Counted from the stretch's first letter, positions 25,623 to 39,463 are shown. The stretch is DNA of 64,000 bases from Rostratula benghalensis (GCA_013399305.1 VXAI01000115.1:2065907-2129906), one strand, 5' to 3'. Notes: a model not told the origin generated them from the letters alone. Translations and numbers: made by a program.

Positions 25623-26721
25623 AATAATAAGAATTTTATTTTAAGCTAAGGAAACATACAATATTGGTCAAGAATGTCTTCAGCTCCTGCCCCAGTACTA
25701 AACATAACAACTTTTCATGTTTTTAAAATGAAATAAAATTTAAAAAAATAAAATGCAATCATAGAAAACTAGGAATAGGGATACTTCAAATGTTAATGTA
25801 TAAAACAGAAACAAAGAAAATTTTTAGTTATTGAAAGCGGAGACAGAAACCTAGCATAAGAAATAAAATAAATAAGATTTCTAGTCATAACTGAAATCAG
25901 TTCTCATAAAAAATTGGTCGAAGTTGTGCTCCTTTTGAGATACGTGTAGTCTTTTAAAGAAAACCTTTTTACAAAGGCCTGGAATTAATGACACCACATT
26001 GTTTTGTACCATAGCACAACTGAGTTCTGCAACTTTCTGCTAGCAGCATATTTTTTGCAAAGCATAATCTGTAAAAAATTAGTTTAATATCACATACCTG
26101 TCACTTCTCTAAAAGATGACTTTTTAGTAAATAAAAGGTAGACATACTAATCTTTATGAAGTGGCAGCAGGACAAATTTGACAGCTTTTTATCACATTGC
26201 TGACAAAATTGATTCAGTCATCCCATTTTTAAAACATTATATTGAAATATGACGTTCCATTTCTATTCAGATGAATGATGAAATGATTTTGCTTAACATC
26301 TTTTTGTACTCTATCCTGAAGCAGGTCATAACTCTCCTGTACACCTCTGAGCAAGGATAAATACATAATGATATGCAGGCAACATTTAAAAGAATGTTAC
26401 CTAATAGAGTAGAACAGATGTGCTTCCTGTAGTACCTGCTCTTTACCACTTCCTAAGGGATGGGAAAGTGACCTGCAATTGTTACAGAAGTTCCACGTCC
26501 AGCTTCCACCGTATTTCAGAGTATTCAGCATGCAAATCCAATAGGAAATCCTGAAAATCCCAGCCGGATTTTTTAGTAGTTCTATGTCTTTTGTGGAAAA
26601 CCAAGCTGGAGGCAGAGTTTGGGATACAATACAAGTGGCCCAGCTCCCAGCAACCCTTCAATAATTGCGCAATACATTGACAGGAGATGCTAAGAATGGA
26701 GAAGAAATAAGTCTTTGCTCT
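25623..26721. other. AT-rich intergenic spacer
   Basis: No gene, RNA or transposon was recognised in this 1.1-kb AT-rich spacer between two CR1 copies. Confidence 0.6.
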
Positions 26722-27258
26722 CGTGAGTTCCCACTTGGAGTACTGTGTCCAGCTTTGGAGTCCTCAGCACAGGAGGGACATGGACCTATAGGAATGGGTT
26801 CAGCAGAGGGCCATGAAGGTGATCAGAGGGCTGGAGCACCTCTCCCATGAAGACAGACTGAGAGAGTTTGGGTTGTTCAGCCTGGACAAGAGAAGGCTCT
26901 GGAGAGACCTTATTGCAGCCTTCTAGAACCTGAAGGGGGCCTGCAAGAGAGATGGGGAGGGATTCTTTGTCAGGGAGTGGAGCGATAGTATGAGGGGTAA
27001 TGGTTTTAAATTGAAAGAGGGGAGATGTAGATTAGATACCAGAAAGAAATTATCTACTGTGAGGGTGGTGAGGCATTGGAACAGGTTGCCTAGAGAAGCT
27101 GTGGATGCCCCATCCCTGGAAGTGTTCAATGCCAGGCTGGATGGGGGTTTGAGCAACCTGGTCTAGTGGGAGGTGTCCCTACCCATGGCAGGACAGTTGG
27201 AACTCAATGATTTTTAAGGTCCCTTCCAGCTCTAACAATTCTATGATTCTATGATTCT
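26722..27258 (+). mobile_element. CR1 LINE, 3' copy
   Basis: It begins in the ORF2 C-terminal region (CCACTTGGAGTACTGTGTCC, then CAGAGGGCCATGAAGGTGAT and TTGTTCAGCCTGGACAAGAG) and continues into the 3' end (GGGAGGTGTCCCTACCCATG, GGTCCCTTCCAGCTCTAAC). The end is ATTCTATGATTCTATGATTC, the best preserved CR1 terminal repeat in the window. The reading frame is broken by stops. It belongs to the same 3' type as 25,335-25,622 and 57,424-57,878. Confidence 0.96.
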
Positions 27259-27599
27259 AATAAAAGTAATTTCAAGTGAAAATTATCCATACGAAAATAA
27301 AAGCTGAAGCACTGAAAAAGCTTACAAAAGCAATAGCAGAAAACAAAAAACCAACCAATAACCCAAAGAACTGTGTGCTTTTTTTGGTTTAATCTATTGT
27401 TAATATTCCACATATTTACCTCCATCCATCCTTCTGGCAGGCCCCCACGTGCCCTCAGCCAGGGTAAAACCCAGCAAGTTCTGGTGTATTCATTTCCAGT
27501 TCATTTGAGTCTTGCTTTTCTTCTGAGTAAAATTTCTTTTCCTCTTGGTTGGTAAACCCTGAATTTCCATTTAGAGGACATCAACAGTGTCAGTGAATA
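27259..27599. other. Short intergenic spacer
   Basis: Nothing recognisable was seen between the CR1 copy and the next dispersed repeat. Confidence 0.6.
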
Positions 27600-27990
27600 G
27601 CCAGAAACTCCACACTCAAGGTGAGTCAGGAGCTGAGAGTGATAACAGGTTGGCAAGAGCAGCAACCTGGCCAGCAAGGAGCCAGGAAGCCGAGCCAGCA
27701 AGTCAAGGTTGGCATCAGGTCAGGAGATGCTGACTGGTGTCAGACCCCATCCAGTGATGATCCAGCAAGTCCACAGAAATGAGGCAGGTTCAAGAAGCCA
27801 GGAAGCCAAGTCAGTAGGTCCAGGTAAGAAGCAAGGTGATCGGACACTAGACACAGACACAGCAGCTACATAGCTGTGACAGTAGCACAAATGCCAGGAG
27901 TGAAGCCTCAGCTTATAAGTAGAATCCCAAGGGAAAGAAGGGGTGGGCCCTTGCTTCTGCCTTTCCTCACAACAGGTCACCAAAGCTCAC
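27600..27990. repeat. Dispersed repeat copy A, probably LTR-derived
   Basis: This stretch is rich in GCCAGGAAGCC / AAGTCAGTAGGTCC-like words. It has an internal direct repeat: 27,681-27,708 and 27,797-27,824 share GCCAGGAAGCC and match at most positions, offset 116. Its right part (CCTCAGCTTATAAGTAGAAT, CCAAGGGAAAGAAGGGGTGG, GCCCTTGC) resembles 47,368-47,416, so the two regions look like diverged copies of one family in the same orientation. The GTCAGGGAGTCAAGCC style recalls an avian LTR element, but I cannot name it. No coding potential is seen. Confidence 0.55.
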
Positions 27991-29999
27991 AGTTTAACTA
28001 CTCAGAAGAGAAATGTCGTGTTCTTTCACATGCAAACACAAATGCACATGCACTGGGGAACACTCACGCATTCTTTGCAAAACTCCAAAACACTCTCTTC
28101 CTATGTGAAACTCCCAACACAAAGATAATGAGCACCATATTCCTTATTATCTGGAACCGCGTTTGGGCAATGACCCTTCAGTGAGCATATACCAAATTTT
28201 AAACATTGGATGGTCCTAGCAACATATGTACTTCAAGGATTTATCCACTTTTAAGTCCCAAAACAATTATGCCTAGAGCTCCTAAAACAAAGCTCTCTTG
28301 TTTTGCGTGGATCCGATGTACACAGACTGGTGGAACTCAAAGTGAAGCTAGAAAACTCCAAAAAGAAGCCTGCCTGGTGTTGTACCATTTTAATTCACAA
28401 GAAGACTGTTTCTATTCAACCTCTGAACAAATGGTAATTAAGGTGCTGTCTCTTTATGGAGCTATGATGCATTAAGCAGTCTTAGTTGGAAGCGTTTTGT
28501 TAGAGGGAGTACATTAGAAGCTTTTTGGGTGGTTCTGCAGAACCAATCTTCTACATCTTTAAACAACCCTTGTTTATGTAAATGCCTCTCTGTTCTATTA
28601 TTTGTTTGAGTAGCATTATTAAAACTCATAATATTTCTTCCTCTGGAATGTCTGGGTACAGCCTGAAGATTGTGGCACAGTGAGCAAAATGGTTTAACTG
28701 AAAATATCCAATGTTTCAGCCATTATGAAGAACATAACTTGCAACAGGAAAAAACTGCCTGAAAGAGCAAGAAAACCACAATCTGATACATAGACCATCA
28801 ACTACTTCAGGCCCACAGTATTGCACTGGTTTTGGGTGTGATGTTGGACTTGCTCCCAGGTGAATGTTGTTGGTTTTTTTAAATTCCCTTTTCACTGGAC
28901 TTTATAGAACATTGTTAGTGTTACTGATATTTTGCTCTTGAAAAGCCTTATCGTGAAAAGCAAGGGGGAAAAAAAATGATATAGAATAGGTGCTTTTGTA
29001 ATTCCAAATTTACTCTGGAAATTTGGGGATCTATATATAAAATAGCACAACCATTATAAAATCTAGGAGTGATTTTCCCAAACTATAAGATGGAGGCTTA
29101 CAAAACCAGTAAGAAATACATCCAGTCTCTAAGTAGCCAAGAAAAAGAAAGACTACTCTGAAAATGCTCAATTCACTTGCTAAAAAGACAGACATACTTG
29201 TCAGAAAAACTTCATTGCTACTTTATTGAATAGTATTTATCATGAGTACTAAAGTGATGAGCTAAATGCTGAGGTGATACCAATGGGGTACAGCTTCACT
29301 GACTTGACCAGACTTACATATGCTCAAAGGCTTGGACTTCTTACTTTTTGCTGTTTACAAAAATATCAAGCACTGGAACTCTTACTATAACAAGACTTTC
29401 TGTAATTAGTTTGTATGCCAGCTAAGCAACATTAAATACCAGCTTATGCTACCTTAATTTTGCAAAATACAGGGCTGGGTACTGTGAGCTGAAAGTGAGA
29501 ATCATCATTATGTAGGTCTTTATATGGGGTGATGATGCTATGCATTGTGAGACAAGCTTTTTATAAATCTTGCTCCTCACAAAGCATTGTTTTGACTGTG
29601 AGAGCTTAACTGTTCTCATTAACCATTTGTGCGAGACAGTTCAGTGCTTTGTGTTATTACCCTAACAGGCAGAAATGGCACAGGTGCTTTATTCTGTATT
29701 ATAATAATCTTACCATTCCAGATGTCAAAATCAATCATTCATGTGTACTCTAGGTGATTGCAACTGATTGACTCAAGGAGGGATTTTGAAAATGCGCTCA
29801 AGAGCTCAGTCAAAAATAGATTGATGATATGTTGCTGAGTTATAAAGTATTTTTTCACAGCTTTCAGGAATGTGCAAATACCTTAGACTAAAATACAGTC
29901 AAATCAACCATAAATACTCAAGCAATTTTTAAGTTTCACCCTACAGATATTAATCTGATTCATTGGGGGAAAAAAATGATAAATTTATTATTTTTTTTC
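27991..29999. other. Intergenic DNA, no gene seen
   Basis: Two kilobases of AT-rich DNA with no exon, RNA gene or clear transposon. A 102-codon frame at 27,876-28,184 begins inside the preceding repeat and shows no domain. Confidence 0.55.
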
Positions 30000-30238
30000 A
30001 AGCTGCAACAGGGTAGGTTTAAGCTGAACATTAGGAAAGAATTTTTCACAGAAAGAGTGGTCAGACACTGGAATAGGCTGCCCAGGGAGGTGGTTGAGTC
30101 CCCATCCCTGAATGTATTTAAGAGTCGTTTAGATGTGGTGTTGGGAGATTTGGTGTAGGGGAGGACCTGGTGGAATAGGGCTGATGGTTGGACTTGATTC
30201 CAGGGGTCTCTTCCAACCTGAATGGTTCCATGATTCTA
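30000..30238 (+). mobile_element. CR1 LINE, short 3' copy
   Basis: A 5'-truncated CR1 starting at CAACAGGGTAGGTTTAAGC. Its 60-codon frame (29,976-30,158) encodes the extreme ORF2 C-terminus, with blocks [15 protein letters not shown] and [15 protein letters not shown]. The 3' end has GATGTGGTGTTGGGAGATTT, GGGGAGGACCTGG and GGTCTCTTCCAACCTGAATG, ending CCATGATTCT. The minus-strand scrap at 42,671-42,790 is the same 3' type. Confidence 0.95.
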
Positions 30239-33200
30239 AATTATCATTAGGAGAAACCCAAAATCTTTAGACAGAATTCACTCTGGAACTTCTGATGCAA
30301 CAGAATTTCATAAGATTGATTTATATAACTTTAATGCAGTGTGAACTACTCTATGTATCCAGGCAGATTTTGGTGGCTGGTGCTGAAAGCTGAACAGTAT
30401 CTTGGGAATAGCTGGTACAGGGCTTTTATTCCCCATCCTGATTAGCACATTCTGGCTTAAGAGCATGTACTACTTTTCATCCACTCTGCACTTTCATACA
30501 CGTAATGCAAAATCTAGTCCAAGTCTGACACAAAATTTCTGCCTCCTCTCCAGCCACTCTGATCTGCTTTCTCTCCTTTGGCAAAAAGGACTGGATAGGA
30601 AATGCTTAACCTTAGGCTTCCCTGAAAGATGTTTTTTGGACTTGTGTTTTTGAATGACATAATACAGATTTCCCCTCGTGGTTCTCAAAACAAATTCAGT
30701 CAAGATAATAGCATGAGCAGTGGAAGTACAAGAAGTAATGTGTGCAATAGTTTCATGTAAAGAAATACAGTAACATACAGCAAAATACCAGAGCACTTAC
30801 ACTGGAGATGTTAAGTGAGGCGAAAGAATAAATCTCATAAAGCATAACCACAAGCATCTTGTTTCTGGTCTTGTAGAAGATGATCTCTTCTCCCTCTGGA
30901 CCCTTGTCTAGCAGTAGACACTAACCAAAGCTTGCAATACAAGATACTGTACAAAGATCACACGAAAACACCAGAATTTTGACAGTACTAAACTATGTGA
31001 TGTGGCTCAAACGGAAAACAAAATAAAATAAATTCCTTCAGCACGCTGATGGATTCATACATCTCCTTCCTGACTGATGCTGAGAAACACTGAATTGCAA
31101 ATTCTATTTGTCTTCACATTTAGATATGTTTATGGTTCCACCATACATAAAGTTTTTTCACAGAGGAAAAGAAATACTGCAACTGCATCTTTTAAGAGTT
31201 TAAATTTTGTATTGTAAGTGTACATAAAGCCAGAAAAGATTGCTGTGACATGGCTCTGAGATGCCTTATTGCATCAGAGGGTTAGATTTTGTATCTAAGG
31301 CCATGTGGGAGAGCTCTATTGATTTTAGGCTCCCTGTGGACACGGGGTTTGGTAACTAATTATCCAGTCTCAGCAAGATCAGGAATAAAAACAAAACTGA
31401 ATGTACAATGAGATGAACTGTAAGGTCTTTAGGCAGGTAAACTCCCATCTGAAGGTCCCTTCAGACACAAGCATAATGCTAGTCCTCCACTATTGTATAT
31501 ACACAAAGATTAATGTTTCTGCAGTACTAATTTCTCCTTCACTGCTCCCCTTGCTAACAGCATGTAATCAACTGTTTAAACGAGGAAGGAGTTGATTTTT
31601 AGTATGCTTGTCTACGGAAATAAAGCTTGTGGACTCGTGTTGTATGTTTGGTGCTCCCACTAAGGGGCAGTTTTGCTCTCCATTAGAAACCAAATTTTTC
31701 CCTAGGAGGGGTGAGAAAACAAGAAAGAGACAAGGAGAAACAGACACTGGAAACTGGGCTACTTCAGTTCTTGTGTGCACAGAATTAACTGATTTGGATG
31801 TTTTCATTGGCAGACGAACTTGGCAGCATCTTGAATGAGATGATTGTAACATTTGAAGAGTTAATTAGAACTACACCACTGAAAACCACCTTTTCCTGTG
31901 TCCCTTTGGGAACCAAATGACTACAGCTGACTTTGGACCACGTTCTTGGGTTTCTCTCCCTGAGATTTTCTACATCTCCAAATCATCCTGAAGCTGCTGT
32001 TCTCCAGAAACTACAAGCTAAGTTGAAGCAAGAGTCACTACAAGAAAGACTATCTAGTTCCCTAAATCAATTTCTGACACCTCAGGGAAACAAATTGTTA
32101 TGTGCAATTTGAGGGACAAGTGGCAACCTTGCTGTAAGTCTGTGTCCCCAGAATCTGTCTGGAATGGTTGATGTCATATGAAAGCTTGAGCCTCCCATAA
32201 GAGAATTATTCAAAGTTCATGTTGCATTTGTGTACTCATCCTTTTACACAGCTCATTTATTCAAGCAGTCACTAGTTTCATGCAAAGTATAGTTCACTGA
32301 AGAAAGGCACACTCTTTAATCCTCTCTTATCATCTTTCATGGTCCAAGCCCTCTGGGGTTTCTTCAAAATACTATGTGACAACTGTGCTATATGCCACCT
32401 CACAACCTCTGCTTATCTGTCCTTGTGCGGTAAAAGTGTACTTAGCACAGTCCCTAGCAGTAACACCTTTTCATAATGCTTATCACTGATACGCCAGGGC
32501 CCTCTGTTCACAGCAGTGCTTTATTCACAGCAGCTTTGCTGCTGCCAGTCCCTGGCAGAAATACCACACTCCAGGAGCAAATACTTATTTCACTGTGAGG
32601 CAGCGCAGAGAGATTTATTTCTTGCTGGCTTGTATGAGTTCTCACTGTCTAAACCACCATCAACAACACCATTGTCATCTGAGAGGGACCTGTATTTTCC
32701 ACTTTTGCAATTGCTCCTCTGAGTGAGACACAGAGGTACTTCACTTAAAAACACCAGCTACTTGCACGCCTGCATCCCACTTGTTCCCAGCAAGGGGACT
32801 CCTGAGCTGTGGACACTGAGCAGGACATCCATCACACTACAGATACTCTCTCAGTATGGAGAGGGGCTCCCAGGCACACCATGCCTGTCAAGACTCCTGC
32901 TGAGCAGGGACCAGTCAGGCTTTTACCTCCTCTGCCCCACAGAGAAACAGGCCCATTATCTCTAGGCAATGCAGTGCTGCAGGCTCTCCTGCTGTCATCC
33001 AGTGTGCCACATGCAGCTGCTCAGTGGGTGCTTAGATCTGTCCCCTCACATGGGTGCTTAGATCTGTCCCCTCACATGGCACCATTCATCAGGCATGCTC
33101 CATGCCTCCAGGGCAGATGCATCGGTGTCTCATTAGAGGAAAAATCTGGGAGACCTGCAAATGGATGTATTTAGACCACCAGAGACCTACACAACTAGTA

Positions 33201-33820
33201 TCTTCACGTAAAAAAGAAAGATGTTTTCTTAAGACAGTGACTCAAAAGTAGTTTTCCTCATCCCTCCTGTTCTGTAAGCACTCTGCTTCCCTCAGAAAAA
33301 CAGTCACTAATGAAACAAACTCATTGTTCACTTAGAAACACAGCTGGGCAGCCTTCCTGCCAATGCCAGGAACACTTGCCAGCTTCCAGTTGCATAGTAG
33401 CTCTTGCAAACCCCAACAAATCCCCACTCAAAACCGTGGGAACCACTCTGTCCATCTGAGGTACTGTTCCCAGGCAATAATTCCCTGCCCACAAGTACCA
33501 CATCTGTACAAAAGACACAAAAAGGCAAATGGGACAGCATCAATACGGGGAAAGTCATATACAACCTATAAAACGGTGCTCTCATCTTTATGGTAACTTT
33601 GACTCAGTCCCTTGCTCTTTGCAGTGAAACACCCTTTCAGCACATCACCATTTGGACCCATTTTCTCTCTCTCTTGTCTGCCCTTTTGATTCAGGTGCCA
33701 GTAGCTTTTTTAGAGGAAGGCACTCAAATCACGCCACCACCCCACTGCAGCAGCCCCACTGGTGGGGGCAGCTGGCAGAGAGAATGACACATCTAGTGAC
33801 ATACATGGCTTGCTTATCAT
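30239..33820. other. Intergenic DNA with one perfect tandem duplication
   Basis: No exon or recognisable transposon was found in about 3.6 kb. Frames of 76-121 codons at 32,500-33,600 occur in several overlapping frames in a GC-richer patch and are not convincing. A perfect 26-bp tandem duplication lies at 33,025-33,076. Confidence 0.55.
33025..33076. repeat. Perfect 26-bp tandem duplication
   Basis: TGGGTGCTTAGATCTGTCCC followed by CTCACA occurs twice head-to-tail with no mismatch, followed by TGG, the first bases of a third unit. The absence of differences suggests a recent slippage event or a collapsed or expanded assembly. Confidence 0.97.
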
Positions 33821-34021
33821 CACCAAAAGGGTTATCAAACATTAGAACAGGCTTCCCAGGGAAGTGGTGGAATCAGCATCCCTGGAGGTATTTAAAAGAC
33901 GGGTAGGCCGTGGAGCTTAGGGACATGGTTTAGTGGTGGTTTTGGAAGTGTTAGGTTGATGGTTGGACTCAGTGATCTTAAAGGCCCCTTCCAACCTAGA
34001 CAATTTTAGGATTCTATGATT
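33821..34021 (+). mobile_element. CR1 LINE, short 3' copy
   Basis: Starts near CACCAAAAGGGTTATCAAAC and carries AGGCTTCCCAGGGAAGTGG, GGAGGTATTTAAAAGACGGG, GGGACATGGTTTAGTGGTGG and GATGGTTGGACTCAGTGATC, ending AGGATTCTATGATTCC. It belongs to the TTTAGTGGTGG / GGTTGGACTC 3' type. Confidence 0.95.
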
Positions 34022-34331
34022 CCTCTGGTCAGATTGGAGTGTGAGAGAGGGAGGCAGTTATCTTAAAGTGACTGCTCCAGTAATTTCTTGTTATCCCAGC
34101 TCTATTAAATGACATATGGGTGCTGATATTTGCTAATGAAAGTACATTCAAAAAATGTCCTACAGCCTCTATCAATTTGTGGTTACCAGATAAAGCATTC
34201 ATTTGTTCATGATGTAGACTATGGGGGGAAGTTGTATATACAGGTATGTGTGTGGTTTTCAGTGTGTATAAGTAAATATAATATCTAAATTAACCACATT
34301 GTCCAAATTCATCATTGAATTGGTCTCATTT

Positions 34332-34358
34332 AAAAAAAAAAAAAAAAAGGGGGGGGGG
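34332..34358. repeat. A17-G10 homopolymer pair
   Basis: Seventeen A residues are followed directly by ten G residues. Length is likely to vary between individuals and be hard to sequence. Confidence 0.95.
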
Positions 34359-36807
34359 AATTGATAAGATTATAACACAGGGAATAATTAACAATGGTAA
34401 CTATTCAGAATAATAGCTAAGCCTTCTGGATATCTTGAAAACACTGATGCCAGAGTGAGCATTTGATTGTTTTCAATTGCAACGGGCTCCAACATACCAG
34501 TCGCTTGCACAACAACAACGAAACCCAAAAACAAAAGTAAAAAAACCCTTAAATTCGGTTTGTCCAAAAAGCAAAAGTGTATAAATAGGAAAAGTCAGAG
34601 ATGACATCATGAAAATAAAATGCAGAATGTATCAATGTTCTGCTTTTCAAAAATAATACAAAAATGCTGCGCTAGCCAGCTAATTACCATTTCATTTTTT
34701 CCTGAAGTGTTTTCCCCACTCAGATTGTCCATTTGTTCTTTTTAAGCTACTACTTCAAATCCATTCAATTATATGATTGCATTTGTAACCCATATAGTAA
34801 TATGTGCAGTTGGCATTAAAGGGAAAATCATGTTCAGAACAAAAGTTTTAATTAGATCTAAATATAGCATCATAGTGCCACTAGTTATTTCAAAAGGCTT
34901 TTGAATCATCAAAGGTTAATTGTCAACATAACACTATGTGATTAAAAGGAATAAATATGTCACATTCTCTTGGTTCAGCATTAGCCCACTAAGTAAATCC
35001 TAAATTATTGCACTCACTCTAAATCAGCCTGGTTATTGAACACAGGTTTTTAAAACACAATGATGAAATTATCTGTTTTTGTCCCAGAGACTGCGGTGAT
35101 GTTGTTCTAGATAATTGGAATACTAAGCACCTGAAAAAACTGTCAATGTATGAAGGTATTGCACTGATTTAGCAAAGCACCTGCTAGGCTGGGAAATTCA
35201 ATGGGTTTCCAGTTCTTTCTGAGGTGTTTTGCTTATATGAGGACAAGTTGCTCAATCTTCTGCCAGAGCTGAGCCCCAAATCTCTTGAATGGTATTTAAT
35301 ATGGACACGGCTGTTGTACCACTGAACTCATCTGTATTTTTTTCAAAGAAATCCTGAAATTATGACTTGTGCTGCAGTGATGACAGAAATTGCTGGTTCC
35401 AAATATTCATGTTAGCAGCCGATTCTCTTCACAGAGAGGCAGGGCCTGGCAGTGCCAGGCAGATGGGATTTAACGAGTCTCAGGCTCTTTAACTGACACC
35501 ATAGCTGCTGTGTCTAAACTGAGCACCCAAAGTGAGGGGATGTGACTGTAGCTACACAGCTGACACCCCAATAATATCAGGATTGTCAGGAACACCTCTG
35601 TAATAAAGTTGATTTAAAGTACTGTGTCCCTCTTGCCACCTTAATGTGGGTGAGCATTTCTCCCATCATTGGGGTTGGTGGGTATTTCTTAAGCATGGAA
35701 GGCAGTCCTTCAGGTCCCCTTTGTGCAAGGAGAGGGAAAGAAGCACTTGCAGCTGGAATGCATCCCCAGATGCAAGTGATGATCTTGTCCCCTGGACTAC
35801 AAGGGGAACTTGGAAAAAAAACCCACTAGATATTTCACTTGTGGATTGCCAAATTTTCCTGGGAAGATTACCGCTTTGTGAGCCCAACAGGGTCTAATGT
35901 GATTCTTCTGACTCATATGATGAGCAGAGTGGTGTGAGATCAGTGTACTTGGTAGACATATGCAATGTTCTCAGTAGTTCCTGTTGCTCCTTGATGGTGC
36001 TGAGGAGGACAGCAGCCACTTAGCAAACAGCTGACTGCCCACCGCTGCCACCCCAACTTCTGTGCTCAGGCTGCGGGTTCCCATTTCTCCACAAGAAAGC
36101 CCCAAGGAGCAAACAGGGGGAAGGACACAAACTTTCCTTCAAAGACCCCTGCACGTATTCTGCATGGATTTGTACCCAGCATTGTTAGCTTGCTCTTGCA
36201 CTAGAAGTAGTGAGGGCTTTGGTTCTTTTCATTTTGGTTTTTGTTTGTTTTTTCTGCATTCCAACACAGAGGGAGGAAAGAGTACTCCTGTAACTTCAGC
36301 ACATTTCTAAATTCCTAGAGCAGGAAAGTCCCAGCATGTCTGAAAACACTCTCCTTTCTTTCCAGACGTTGCTGCAAGAACAATCCAAAACTTGCAAAGC
36401 AATTTCAACAACATTAGGAGCCACCTGTCTGTCACTGGGCTGTACCAGTACCTGAATGAGCTACAGCTGGTAGCACTGTGCTACCAATATATACAAAACC
36501 CACAACTTCTACATATTTACGAACCACAAAAGCTCCAGAGCATCTGGGGGAAAAATGGTGAGGAGAAATTAAGAAGTATCAGCACAGCACAAAATTTTAA
36601 AAAATCTGCATCCACTGCTAAATGTAAGCCACCTCCTCCTGTCCAAGGAACATCTCTTCACTAAGGGGATTTTTTTTTATCTGCTTCTAAAGATGCAGGG
36701 GAAAAGGTATAGAGGATACTAGAGATATTCTAAAGGATGGAAAGGGAGTGAAAACATCACTGGCTCACTCTGAGGACACATAAGCTTAGAGGCCTGGAGC
36801 TGCAGCT

Positions 36808-36990
36808 GATAACCACCGGCAGAGCCTACTGCTGTCATGGCAACCAGGGTATCCACGGGACGACGCAGGCACCTGAAGTAGTCCTAGGTGATGAGAAGCT
36901 GATTCCTGAGAGTGGATAAGGGCAGGCTGAGCGGGTACGAGGCCTCTCCCAAGTATCGCTCCAGAGCCCACATTTTTTTTGCATTTGTCC
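36808..36990. other. CpG-dense patch inside AT-rich desert
   Basis: About eight CpG dinucleotides occur within roughly 180 bases (in contexts such as ACCGG, CCACGGGACGACGCAGG, GAGCGGGTACGAGG, TATCGC and GTCCGC), in surroundings that have almost none. It also contains GTCATGGCAACC, which resembles a half of an RFX/X-box site. There is no open frame of note and no repeat signature. It is too small for a standard CpG-island call. It could be a methylation-protected regulatory element, an exon remnant or an unrecognised old repeat. Confidence 0.4.
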
Positions 36991-39435
36991 GCTGGCAATT
37001 TGTCCTGCCCTCTCATGAACCCATGTAAAGTTTCAGCATCTAATTACACTGTCTGATAATCCAAAAAGCGTGATTGAAACAAAACCAGTACAAACAGTCT
37101 AAGAACAAACTTATTACACAGACTATAGCCATTTTTGAGTGACATATAAACAAAATACAACCAGGGGCAGAGATGAAGGCCTGCTGAAGTTTTACTTCAA
37201 GCATATTAACATTTGATAACATTTTCTTAATGATGCCTTTGTTATGCTTTTGTTATACTGTAATATGTAATGGGCTAAGCTCTGTGAGTAATCCACCAAG
37301 AATAACTTGTAATAATGGTCTAAAAATAATTTTTGAACATCAGCCATTGCAAAATATGTTAGAACAGTAAGTCAAGGGAAGAAGGTAATTTATAAACAAG
37401 CGGCATCATCATTTTGTGCCACTCTACTTAACAGGGAAACTGGTATTTCAAAGACAAAAACGTAATAAGCATAGCAGGAATAAAATAAAAAATGGAAAAA
37501 GATAAATTATGTTTAGACAGCATATGTAAACTGAAAACAGAAGAAGTTGTTCAAGCAAGAACAAACCATAAAATATACATGCTTTTATGGCAGAGTGCGT
37601 GTGTTATGTATTAATGAAAAGCAGGAAACAAAGAGGCATGTAAGAGATGAAAATAAAGAGATTAAAACACTTCATAGGAAGTTAAGAATCGGAATCAATG
37701 TCTACTTTAGCAAGCACTAGGGTGTAAAGAGAAGTGGCTCAGCATGGAAGCAATCAATGCTCATCTTACTTAGCTATACAAGATGGTAAAGGGCTTTTAC
37801 TTCAGATCAGATTTCAGACCTTTAGGTCTGTTAGGGGTTGGGGTGCACTTGATGCACAGCAGGAGCACAGCTTCTGTTTTAATAGTCCTCAAAGAGTATT
37901 GGGTTTCCATACATCCAACTGCTCTACAAGCCAAATCAATCAACACACAGCTGGGGGAATTCACTACAGAGCTTCAATACTGTATCAATGCAAAGTGTAA
38001 TGTAAATGCAGCTACAGATCCCCATAACATGCTCCAGCAAACATCAAGTAAGGTCTTGTATGACCTGCTTGTCTTTGAATCAGGAGAATTAGTGTGGTAC
38101 CATTGAAAAATTGGATATTGAAATGTAACTTTTTGGTGTGAACATTAGTCTTTTCATATTCAGTAGGAATGTAAAATATTAATGAAGATGAGAAGCTTTT
38201 GTGGGGAGGAGAAGACTGTGGACCTTAATCCCACTACTACTACTTTCAATTAAAAATAACAAAAAACAAACCCCGTGCAACTGCATAATTTCACACCGAT
38301 TTTTGGACAGACATGAAATTATATGTGAGTCACATTTGACAAAAACTCAACTCACCAGAAAACTTCTTTAAAAGCAGAATGAACAGGATCTGTAAGGAAC
38401 TGAATAATTCTTCAGTCATTGGTCTCCAGGCTGAAAAGATTTAGAGATTATTCATTGTGCATGCCATCAATTTTGCCTGTCACATTAAAAAATAAATAAA
38501 CCACTTATCTAGCCACAGGAGAACTTCTTCTAGGCACAGTTTTCTGCCTCAAAGACGTGTTCTCAGCTTGGAAACAAAACTCAAAATGTAATCCACCCTT
38601 CCACAAAGCAGGTTGTTGTGCATTGTTTAGACAATGAATGAATAAAATACAAAAATCTCAAATTCTAAGTAGAGGTTGCAAATTTCAATTTCCTTGTTGG
38701 AGACAGCATTTCAAAGGCCAAATTTGAGATCTAAGTTCTTTTTGTATGAGTTTGAGGTGAGAGTGTATTATTAGACTTGTGGAGTCACATTGTTCTTCAT
38801 ATTCAGCATATAGCTTTTGGAGGTTTTTTAGGTTATATCAAAAATCCATTAATTTTGGTCTTAAACAGACTACAATACTGGATCTAAACACATACATACC
38901 TGGTTTCATAACTTCTGCTTCAATTTGAATAGTCAGTCCCACATAACTACAGTTTAAAATATGTATTCAAACTCTCCTCGTCATTCTCTGCAAAGAGCCA
39001 GAATTAAAATGCTCTGTAAGCAGAGGATTGAACACTGCCTGGAAAACTGGGCAGAATATGAAGGATGCATCAGCAAGTGGAATTCATTGCTTTCTGTTTC
39101 CTCTCTGATTCAGCATGGCCAAATGTGCTGAGAACTAATGCCAAATCAAACAATACCAAGGTGGAAAGTGGAAAATACTGACTAAGCAGCAAGCCTTTGC
39201 TTCAGTATTCAATTTTTCTTCTCACCATGTGAAAGATAAGGTGTTATTCTTGGTTGAAATGTTCTCCTTTCATCTATGAATTAAAAATAACCTTTCAGTT
39301 TAACCAACATGCTACACAATGTATCACTTTTGCCATCACACTCCTCTATTAAGAGCATAAAAGCAGGGAAGACATTATTCTAAAAACACTAAGAAGTCAG
39401 TGCTCTAATCATCATAAATACTTCCTGCTGGCTTA

Positions 39436-39463
39436 AAAACAAACAAACAAACAAAAACAAAAA
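39436..39463. repeat. (AAAC)n microsatellite
   Basis: A short run of AAAC units, becoming A-rich at the end. Confidence 0.9.
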
